Below are positions 51,927-58,319 of a DNA stretch of 64,000 bases, piece by piece. Numbering within the stretch: position 1 is the first letter of the stretch; every line of letters begins with the position of its first letter. The stretch comes from CAYXDO01 sp964463485 (lineage in GTDB: Bacteria; Myxococcota; Kuafuiibacteriia; Kuafuiibacteriales; Kuafuiibacteriaceae): the NCBI GenBank assembly GCA_964463485.1, contig CAYXDO010000024.1, forward strand, positions 26,399-90,398, in the 5' to 3' direction. Position numbers and translations under genes: made by a program. The notes under the pieces were generated by a model. That model made no database searches. It saw only the letters and a list, made by a program, of their open reading frames with translations, and was not told the origin of the DNA.

Positions 51927-53675
51927 CTAGGTTGGAGCCTCGTTCGAGTCGAGTCGGCTTGCGGGTCTCTGGGCAGGAGCCCTTCCGAGGAGCTCGTACA
52001 GCTGCACCTGAGTGGGTTGTTTTCCCACCTTGCGAAACGTGAAGGCGGTTGCGCCCAAACGAAAGGTCGCCTCGTCGAGCACGATCGTTCCGGGCTTTGC
52101 CGCCGTCAGGATGCGGGAGGCCATGCGTACCGGCCCGCCCAACACCTTGTAGTCCATTCTACGCTGTGACCCGACGGTGCCGGCGAGGACGTCTCCGGTG
52201 GCCAGCGCGATCCGCAAGCGAAGGTCGGTGAGCGAGGCGTGGTCGCGTCGCAGGCGTTCGAACTGAGCTCGCATCTCGAGCGTGGCCCGAAGCGCGCGCG
52301 CGCCGTCGTTGCCGTGAGACACAGGCGCACCAAAGGCCGCCATGAGCCCTTCGCCGGCCAGGGAGTGGATCGTGCCGCGGGCAGCAAAGACGATCTCGCT
52401 GATCGTCTCGATGTAGTCGTTCATGATCTCGCTGACTTCGTTGGTCTCGAGCTCGTCTGCCAGCTCGGTGAAGCCGGGGACGTCCGTACACAGCACGGTC
52501 ACCGGTCCTCGCGCTTCGAGCCCGGGGCTCGGGCCGCTCAGGATCCGATCGACGACCTCGGGCGAATGGAATCGGCTGAGCGCCTCGCGTGCGATGCCCT
52601 CGTCCATCGCCTTGTCGCGCAATGAGATCCGCTCGAGGCCGACGCCTGCGATGCGAGCGATCGCCTCGATCGCTTCGATCTCCGCGTCCGAAAAGCCGCG
52701 ATCTTTGGGTCGCGCGAGGTAGACCGCGCCTGCGGCTCCGGTCGAGACGGAGATCGGCGCGGACACGATCGCCTGCCCGAGCAGCTCCGCGACGCTGGAC
52801 CCTCCTTTGAACCTTTGATCGAGAGACACGTTGCGGCTGTAGGCAGTCTGGTTCTTCTCGATCGTCCACCGGAGCACGCTCGAGCTCACCCGCAAGTCGC
52901 TGCCGACCTCGGACACCTTGACCACCTCGTCCGCGGAGAGCGCTCGGAAGATGGCACCGTCCGCAGGAATGCGCGCCTGGATCCGCGCCAGCACCTTCTC
53001 CAAGAAGGCCGTCGCGTCCTGCGCGTCGACGAGGGCTTGGGTCACCTCGAAGACGATCTTGATGACTTCGCCGCCCGTCGATGGGCCCGCTCGCGCCGTT
53101 TGATCAGCCTCGCGCACGAGCTGCGACTCCGCGGGATCTCTTACGGCGACATCGTCGGGGAGCGCTTCTCGACGCTTGGCGCTCCTTTTGGCCTCGGTCT
53201 CGCGCGTGTCGACGACGTCGTACGGTCGGGCCGCGGACGCTGTGCGTGGGCGCGACGAGCGGTCCTCTTCAGTCGGGCGCACGACCGATCCGGGGCGAGG
53301 CTTGCGCGCGTCTTGGATCGCCTCTTGGAGATCGCGTCCCTCGGCGGTGGCTTCGTCGGCGAAGTGATCGCTCGGCTGGCCCGCGTACAGCGTGACGTTG
53401 AAATTCCCGATGCGCATGACGTCGCCGGGGCTCAACGCCTTGGTGCCGACCTTCTCGCCGTTGACCCACGAGCCGTTGTGGGAGCCCAAATCTTGAAGAG
53501 ACGCTTTGCCGTCGAAGAACACGATGCGCGCGTGGTGACGGCTGACGAGATCGCCGAGCAAGATGACGTCGTTCGAAGGAAGTCGTCCGAATGAGGTAAT
53601 CCCCTCGCGAAGAGCGAGCCTGGTTCCGTTATGGTCAGGCCCGTGAATCACGATATAGGCCGACTCGAGGGGCAT
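51927..53675 (-). CDS. FHA-GAF-class III nucleotide cyclase homologue
   Basis: 582 aa from the ATG at 53675 (MPLESAYIVIHG); the longer open frame runs antisense to the PEGA gene. FHA domain at ~20-95 with 'SFGRLPSNDVILLGDLVSRHHARI' and 'LGSHNGSWVNGEKV', which binds phosphothreonine. Charged linker, then GAF (~210-365, 'AQDATAFLEKVLARIQARI ... VGLERISLRDKAMDEG'). The cyclase homology region (~390-560) has metal Asp398 in 'VLCTDVPGFT' but Glu442 where the second metal Asp is expected ('LAGEGLMAAF'), Ser438 for the adenine Lys, Gly514 for the adenine Asp and Arg517 for the transition-state Asn ('VLGGPVRMASR'; Arg521 kept). Catalysis is therefore doubtful. It lies 54 bp upstream of the Ser/Thr kinase gene, so phospho-dependent binding is likely. 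Confidence 0.9.
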   Translation of the reverse strand: MPLESAYIVIHGPDHNGTRLALREGITSFGRLPSNDVILLGDLVSRHHARIVFFDGKASLQDLGSHNGSWVNGEKVGTKALSPGDVMRIGNFNVTLYAGQPSDHFADEATAEGRDLQEAIQDARKPRPGSVVRPTEEDRSSRPRTASAARPYDVVDTRETEAKRSAKRREALPDDVAVRDPAESQLVREADQTARAGPSTGGEVIKIVFEVTQALVDAQDATAFLEKVLARIQARIPADGAIFRALSADEVVKVSEVGSDLRVSSSVLRWTIEKNQTAYSRNVSLDQRFKGGSSVAELLGQAIVSAPISVSTGAAGAVYLARPKDRGFSDAEIEAIEAIARIAGVGLERISLRDKAMDEGIAREALSRFHSPEVVDRILSGPSPGLEARGPVTVLCTDVPGFTELADELETNEVSEIMNDYIETISEIVFAARGTIHSLAGEGLMAAFGAPVSHGNDGARALRATLEMRAQFERLRRDHASLTDLRLRIALATGDVLAGTVGSQRRMDYKVLGGPVRMASRILTAAKPGTIVLDEATFRLGATAFTFRKVGKQPTQVQLYELLGRAPAQRPASRLDSNEAPT

Positions 53676-53726
53676 GCGCTTCGACCATACTTCCAGCGAT
53701 TGGCTTCGTCGTCTACATTCCGCCCC

Positions 53727-55022
53727 ATGCAATCTGTCCGCGCCTTGGCGCTGACCGCAGCGTCGATGCTCTGCGCGTTTCCCGTTTCCGCGTACGCCGA
53801 GGGTAGCTCGCTCTCCATGCAGAAGCGTCAGAAGCTCGGGCTCATTCTCATCACGCCCAGCACATCGGTGCGCGGCAAGGTCGGCCAATCGGAGCTTCAG
53901 TCGAGCCTGCGACAAGTGCTCGAGCGAAGGACCGACTTCGCGCTCGAAGAGATTCCGAGCGCTCGTGTCTCTGATTGTCAGGGCTCGCTCAAGTGCATGG
54001 TGAAGCGGGTCCGCAGCGACTACGACGAGACGAAAATCGACAAGTCGAAACCCTTCAGCACGTGGCTCTCGGAGCTTCGCGCCAAGAACGTCGAATATCC
54101 GCTCTATCTCGTCCTCATGACGGTTCAGACCGAGCAGGATCGCCCAGATCGCCTCGCGTCGATGCTGATCAACACCGACGCCGCGCTTCGATTCGTTCAC
54201 GAAGGCGCCGATCAGGAGACGATCGATCAGCAGATCTTGGAGCGCGCCGTCGTCGTTCGAACACCGCGCACGGACGTCAACAGCGAGGAGGAGGCGAGCG
54301 CGTATCTCACGCGGCTCGTGGAAGTGGAGTTCAAGAACGAGTTCGAGAACTCCGGCAACTGGGAGCCCTTTGGCGCAGTGTTGGTGCAGGCCAAGGTGCC
54401 GGGCCTCGAGGTCGTCGTCGACGAACAGCTGATCGGGACGACGCTCCCGGGTGAGACGCGGATCTCCGACGTGCCCGCGGGCAGCCACGTCATTCAGCTC
54501 AAGCATCCCGAGTACGAGCTCTTTCGTTCGGAGGTGATCGTCAAACGCGGCGAGACCACCACGCTCGAAGCCGAGGTGATCTCAAAAGGTGGCGCCTTCG
54601 CCTTCGGACCCAAGGAGATCGTGTTCTGGAGCGGCGTGCTCGCGGCGACCGTCGGCACGGTCGTGACCATCGCTGCGGTGACCCACGCGAGCTCCCACTC
54701 GGACTGGAAGATCTATTGCATTCACTCCGAAGGTGAAGCGAACTGCGGATCGGGCAAGGTCTTTTGGAGCCTGTCTGCGGTGTTCTCGGATCCTCAACCC
54801 GGCTTCACGAACCCGAACGAAGGCTCCTTGTTGGCCGCGCCCTTCGGCTACAGCCTCATAGGGACGGGCGCGACGTGGGCGGTCGGGAGCCAGCTCGAGC
54901 TCTTCACCGAGAAGGACGAGTTCCCGTGGATCCCGCTCGTGGCTGGCGTCGTCGTCGGTGGCATCTCCTACGGAATCAGCGCAGCGATGAACGGCGAGAC
55001 CGCGTTCGACGCACAAAAGTGA
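53727..55022 (+). CDS. PEGA-domain exported protein
   Basis: 431 aa from the ATG at 53727 (MQSVRALALTAASMLCAFPVSAYA), a clear Sec signal. Residues ~25-200 are a mixed domain reading like a bacterial caspase-unrelated 'DUF' with 'LGLILITPSTSVRGKVGQSELQSSLRQVLERRTDF'. The PEGA domain (~225-290) is plain: 'AKVPGLEVVVDEQLIGTTLPGETRISDVPAGSHVIQLKHPEYELFRSEVIVKRGETT'. C-terminal hydrophobic segments at ~300-322 and ~385-430 ('WSGVLAATVGTVVTIAAVT', 'WIPLVAGVVVGGISYGISAAM') likely lie in the membrane. PEGA domains occur in surface-layer and cell-envelope proteins. It diverges from the FHA-cyclase gene by 51 bp, and the TonB receptor follows 16 bp later, so co-transcription with the receptor is likely. 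Confidence 0.85.
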   Translation: MQSVRALALTAASMLCAFPVSAYAEGSSLSMQKRQKLGLILITPSTSVRGKVGQSELQSSLRQVLERRTDFALEEIPSARVSDCQGSLKCMVKRVRSDYDETKIDKSKPFSTWLSELRAKNVEYPLYLVLMTVQTEQDRPDRLASMLINTDAALRFVHEGADQETIDQQILERAVVVRTPRTDVNSEEEASAYLTRLVEVEFKNEFENSGNWEPFGAVLVQAKVPGLEVVVDEQLIGTTLPGETRISDVPAGSHVIQLKHPEYELFRSEVIVKRGETTTLEAEVISKGGAFAFGPKEIVFWSGVLAATVGTVVTIAAVTHASSHSDWKIYCIHSEGEANCGSGKVFWSLSAVFSDPQPGFTNPNEGSLLAAPFGYSLIGTGATWAVGSQLELFTEKDEFPWIPLVAGVVVGGISYGISAAMNGETAFDAQK

Positions 55023-55038
55023 CGCGCCAACGCGGCGC

Positions 55039-56904
55039 ATGAAAAAGTTCGGGATCGTACTCTTCGCGCTCTCGTTCGATCGAACGGCCCTCGCTGATAC
55101 ATCCGACACCTCGACCACCTCGACCACCTCGATCATCGCGGAGAGCCACGATACGTCGGAACCCATTCTGCCCGTAGAGGTTCGGGCGCGTCGCAAGCGA
55201 ACACCCGATCCGAGCGCGAGCACGCAGACCTTCACGCGCGAAGACGTTCGCGAGGCGCTGGATCGCGGGCGGGAGCTCGCCGATCTGCTCGACACGGCGG
55301 CTGGCGTTCGGGTCATCGATCTCGGCGGAGGCTCGCGTCGGGCCTCGTTGCGTGCAGGCTCGCCGAGTCAGATGTTGCTCGTGATCGACGGCGTCCCGAT
55401 TCGATCGGCCTTTGCGACCGGGCCCGATCTCGAGCTCGTCGACCTCGCGTCCGTCGATCGCGTCGAAGTGCTTCGCGGCGGAGCAGGGGCCTCGCTCGGC
55501 GATGGAGCGCTCACCGGCGCCGTGGCGATCGACACGCGACGTCGGACCAGACCGAGCCTCTCGCTCGGGTACGGATCGCTCGATACCGTCACGATCCGCG
55601 CGACGCAGCCGCTCCCGGGCGTCGCGCTGTCCGGAAGTTATCGAAGGAGCAGCGGCGCGTTCGACTACGTCTCGCACCTCGAAGGCCTGCCGGACGTTGC
55701 CGCAGTAAGAGAGAACAACGACTCTCAGAGCGGCGCCGTCACGCTCGGCGGAGAGCTCGGGAGCGCTCGCTGGAGGTTTCCGTTTTCTGCGCACGCCGCG
55801 ATTCGAGAGTCCGGCGTCGCTGGCGCGGAGAACCAGGCCGATCAGGTCGCCAGGGAGACGCGCGCGATCGCCTTGGCGCGCGCGGGGATCTCGAGCCGCT
55901 TTTTTTTGGCGGCCATCGACGCGTCGTTTCAGCGCATCGGCTATCGGCCCGCGAAAGAAAGGTCTTCGGTGACGGATTTCGTCTCGTTGGACGCGATGGC
56001 CGAGGCGGAACCGCTCGATGGTCTGGTGCTGCGCGCCGAAGCGTCTCGAGACGGGGCGTACTCCTCCGTGATCGGTCGACCTGCGCGCACGTCTGCCGCG
56101 CTCGCGGCGCTCGAGCACGCGAAGCTCGGTTCGGTGGGTCTCTTCCTCGGGCTGCGGGCGGCGCTGCGAGCGGACGACGCCGATACCGCGCTCGAGTTGC
56201 TGCCGCGTGTCGGTGCCACGTACGGGACCAACTGGGTCGCGTCCATCGGCGTGGGCCGGTCTCTCCGTGTTCCCACGCTCGACGAGCGATTTCATCCTGA
56301 GGAGGCCGGTTTCGAAGGCAATCCGAAGCTCGCTCCGGAGAGCGCCTGGGAGTTGGAGGCCAACGTACGAAGCCCGAGCTCACGGGACTGGCAGCTCTCG
56401 CTGAGCGCTTTTGGCCGAGTCGTGTCTGGCGCGATCGTCTACGTCCATCGAGACGCGTTCGTGATCCGTCCGGAAAACGTCGGTGACGCGAAGCTCGCCG
56501 GAATGGAGCTCGCCTTCGACGGACGTCTCGAGCTCTTCGGCGAGCTCGTGGCTACGGCGCGCGCCAACGCCGCGCTCGTCGCGTCCAAGCTCGAGGTGAC
56601 GTCCGAGCCGCTCCCGTCGCAGCCGGCCGCCACCGGCGACCTCGAGCTGGAAATAGGGCCGCCTTGGGCGTCGCTGATCGCGCGAGTCGACGCGTCGACG
56701 ACCGCCACCGCCAACATCTACGCGACGCTCGCGAACGATTCACAAGCTCGACTGGATCTCACCGTCGTCGTTCGTCCAAACCCGTCGGTTCGAGCTTCGT
56801 TCACACTCTCGAACGTGCTCGACGACCGAGCTCTGTCCACCGTGTTCTTGATTCCGACTCCGGGTCGAACCGCCTGGCTCACCATCCGAGCCGAAGGGAT
56901 CTGA
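55039..56904 (+). CDS. TonB-dependent outer-membrane receptor
   Basis: 621 aa. A signal peptide (MKKFGIVLFALSFDRTALA) is followed by a Thr/Ser-rich stretch and the TonB-box-like segment 'ILPVEVRARRKR'. The plug domain runs ~60-160 ('TFTREDVREALDRGRELADLLDTAAGVRVIDLGGGSRRASLRAGSPSQMLLVIDGVPI', 'VDRVEVLRGGAGASLGDGALTGAVAIDT'), with the classical 'VEVLRG' word. About 460 residues of barrel strands follow, with the family's late 'RSLRVPTLDERFHPEEAGFEGNPKLAPESAWELEANVR' motif. Overall BtuB/colicin-I-receptor type. Ligand may be a siderophore or cobalamin; no TonB/ExbBD or ABC partner lies in the window. No riboswitch was seen upstream. Confidence 0.93.
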   Translation: MKKFGIVLFALSFDRTALADTSDTSTTSTTSIIAESHDTSEPILPVEVRARRKRTPDPSASTQTFTREDVREALDRGRELADLLDTAAGVRVIDLGGGSRRASLRAGSPSQMLLVIDGVPIRSAFATGPDLELVDLASVDRVEVLRGGAGASLGDGALTGAVAIDTRRRTRPSLSLGYGSLDTVTIRATQPLPGVALSGSYRRSSGAFDYVSHLEGLPDVAAVRENNDSQSGAVTLGGELGSARWRFPFSAHAAIRESGVAGAENQADQVARETRAIALARAGISSRFFLAAIDASFQRIGYRPAKERSSVTDFVSLDAMAEAEPLDGLVLRAEASRDGAYSSVIGRPARTSAALAALEHAKLGSVGLFLGLRAALRADDADTALELLPRVGATYGTNWVASIGVGRSLRVPTLDERFHPEEAGFEGNPKLAPESAWELEANVRSPSSRDWQLSLSAFGRVVSGAIVYVHRDAFVIRPENVGDAKLAGMELAFDGRLELFGELVATARANAALVASKLEVTSEPLPSQPAATGDLELEIGPPWASLIARVDASTTATANIYATLANDSQARLDLTVVVRPNPSVRASFTLSNVLDDRALSTVFLIPTPGRTAWLTIRAEGI

Positions 56905-56950
56905 GCTACTCCTTCCGGAAGCTGTCGCGCCGGCGGGCAGAATGAGTAGC
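56905..56950. terminator. Inverted repeat between convergent genes (possible terminator)
   Basis: gctactc (56905-56911) and gagtagc (56944-56950) are perfect inverted copies around a loop that contains ttccggaa and gcgccggc. It lies between the receptor stop and the stop of the minus-strand transporter gene. No T-tract; low certainty. Confidence 0.35.
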
Positions 56951-56958
56951 CTGGAGGT

Positions 56959-57375
56959 TCAGATCTCGCAGCTTCCGCCGTCGAACCTGAAGATCTTCGG
57001 CTTGATCTTGTCATGGAGCCACACTCCGAAGAGCAAACCCATCAGGGTGATCAAAGCCGGCATCGAGCCCTGGCCCAGCTGGGTCATCACGATGCTCGGG
57101 CAGGCGCCCGAGATGGCCCAGCCGGCCCCGAAGATCAGGCCGCCAAGGATCACGCCGGGGTGATACGGCTTACGAGGCGGGTCGCCGAGCTTCTTCGTGA
57201 GAACAAAGCCGATCGCGGCGATCAAGACCGCGCCGGCGAAAGTGAGGAGCATTCGGAGATCGGCGAACACGAACATCCGGTGAGTTTCATCGAAGCTCGA
57301 GAATCCAATCCGCTGCAAGACGAAACCGAAACCCAAGCCATAGCCAGCGTAGCGCGCTCCGCTCGACCAACTCAC
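56959..57375 (-). CDS. YeeE/YedE-type sulfur transporter half, C-terminal component
   Basis: 138 aa from a GTG at 57375, which overlaps the partner gene stop (GTGA). The frame is open to 57966 but that part is antisense-like shadow of the partner. Membrane helices: 'GYGLGFGFVLQRIGFSS', 'MLLTFAGAVLIAAIGFVL', 'GVILGGLIFGAGWAISGACPSIVMTQLG' and 'ALITLMGLLFGVWLH'. The key cysteine sits in 'GWAISGACPS', equivalent to the transport-path Cys of TsuA/YeeE proteins, which carry thiosulfate or related sulfur species. Such half-size proteins (also known as DUF6691) come in pairs with a second half. The final 'FDGGSCEI' adds one more Cys. Direction of transport and substrate not shown. Confidence 0.88.
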   Translation of the reverse strand: MSWSSGARYAGYGLGFGFVLQRIGFSSFDETHRMFVFADLRMLLTFAGAVLIAAIGFVLTKKLGDPPRKPYHPGVILGGLIFGAGWAISGACPSIVMTQLGQGSMPALITLMGLLFGVWLHDKIKPKIFRFDGGSCEI

Positions 57376-57959
57376 GGGAGGAACCTCGCGAGCCCGAGCG
57401 AGACCAACGCTCCGGCTCCGAAATACGAGGCGGTCGCGATCAAGCTGCCAACCTGCATTCGCGGGACGCCCGAGAGTCCGTGTCCCGAGGTGCAGCCGCC
57501 GGCGAGCCGAGTGCCAAAGCCAACGAAGATTCCTCCAACGAGCAGACCCAGTGAGGCCCAAGTCGACGTTCCAAACAAAGCCGCGTGAGTCGTACCCATG
57601 CTCCAGCTCGGATCCCACCCGCCGCTCGTGGCCGCGCCGAGCGTTCCACCCACGGCAATGAAAGTCAGGAAGATCAAGTGAGTGAGTCGCGGCAGGTGTC
57701 GAGTCGCCGCCTTCAGGGAGGGCGCGGCGGTCGCGACCTCTGCGGCGGCTTCGGGCCCGAACTCTTCGAGCGTCGCCCGCACCATCTCGGCCTCGAGCGC
57801 CTTTCGATCTGCGAGGAGCCTCTCGGCGCTGCGATCGCGGGGCGCCATGAGTACTCCGAAGCTGCCGGAGACGCCGAGCAATCTCCGCTCGACGCTCCAA
57901 ACGAGCACCGGGATTGAGCCGAGCGCGATCGCGCCGAGCCAGGCTGGCCAGTATTCCAC
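57372..57959 (-). CDS. YeeE/YedE-type sulfur transporter half, N-terminal component
   Basis: 195 aa. Helix 1 is 'WLGAIALGSIPVLVW'. A soluble loop of ~60 residues ('RDRSAERLLADRKALEAEMVRATLEEFGPEAAAEV') precedes the membrane core: 'LIFLTFIAVGGTLGAATSG', 'ALFGTSTWASLGLLVGGIFVGFGTRLAGGCTSGHGLSGV' and 'VGSLIATASYFGAGALVSLGLARF'. The 'GTRLAGGCTSGHGLSG' motif is the defining YeeE/YedE signature, with its essential Cys. Pairs of such halves act as a single transporter of thiosulfate-like sulfur. Stop overlaps the partner start; the upstream tiny Cys4 gene ends 3 bp before its start, so all three are one operon. It has an unusually long cytoplasmic loop. Confidence 0.9.
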   Translation of the reverse strand: MEYWPAWLGAIALGSIPVLVWSVERRLLGVSGSFGVLMAPRDRSAERLLADRKALEAEMVRATLEEFGPEAAAEVATAAPSLKAATRHLPRLTHLIFLTFIAVGGTLGAATSGGWDPSWSMGTTHAALFGTSTWASLGLLVGGIFVGFGTRLAGGCTSGHGLSGVPRMQVGSLIATASYFGAGALVSLGLARFLP

Positions 57960-57962
57960 GGG

Positions 57963-58172
57963 TCACTCTTTGACCGACAGCATCTTACCGTTCGGGAGGA
58001 GCAGCGGAGACACCCGCATACCCTTGCTGGACTGCTTGAACCGCTCGCACGTCGAGTGGCGTTCATCGCTCTCGCAGTAGCGGATTTTCCAAATCCGGAG
58101 GGTGGAATCCAGCTCGAACTGGTTGAACATTTCGCAGTTTGTTTGGTGAGCGCAGCCGGATTTTGGTGCCAT
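57963..58172 (-). CDS. Small four-cysteine protein upstream of the YeeE/YedE pair
   Basis: 69 aa from the ATG at 58172 (an earlier ATG at 58199 is possible). Four cysteines at 7, 13, 33 and 42 (C-x5-C-x19-C-x8-C) with 'CEMFNQFELDSTLRIWKIRYCESDERHSTCERF' between, and a C-terminal 'VSPLLLPNGKML'. The spacing recalls a common group of 60-80-residue proteins in deltaproteobacteria that have 'Cxxxx(x)CxxF ... YC ... C' and end in 'LLPNG'; they are uncharacterised, and a metal or Fe-S site is suggested by the cysteines. It ends 3 bp before the transporter start, so it is part of that operon. A sulfur-handling role is inferred from context only. Confidence 0.78.
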   Translation of the reverse strand: MAPKSGCAHQTNCEMFNQFELDSTLRIWKIRYCESDERHSTCERFKQSSKGMRVSPLLLPNGKMLSVKE

Positions 58173-58215
58173 CGCTACGGAGTTTACCAGATAACCCACT
58201 ACGGCTCAAGCGCTG

Positions 58216-58290
58216 CGCCCCTGCCTCCCCTGCCTCCCCTGCCTCCCCTGCCTCCCCTGCCTCCCTGCCTACCCTGCCTCCCTGCCTTCC
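58216..58290. repeat. 10-bp cctgcctccc tandem repeat
   Basis: Five or more copies of cctgcctccc, becoming irregular at 58260-58290 (ctgcctccctgcctac, ttcctgg). It lies between the small Cys4 gene start and the end of the MFS-spermidine-synthase-like gene. No gene is needed to explain it. Confidence 0.9.
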
Positions 58291-58319
58291 TGGCTGGGGA
58301 ACCAGCGGACGGCGGCCGC

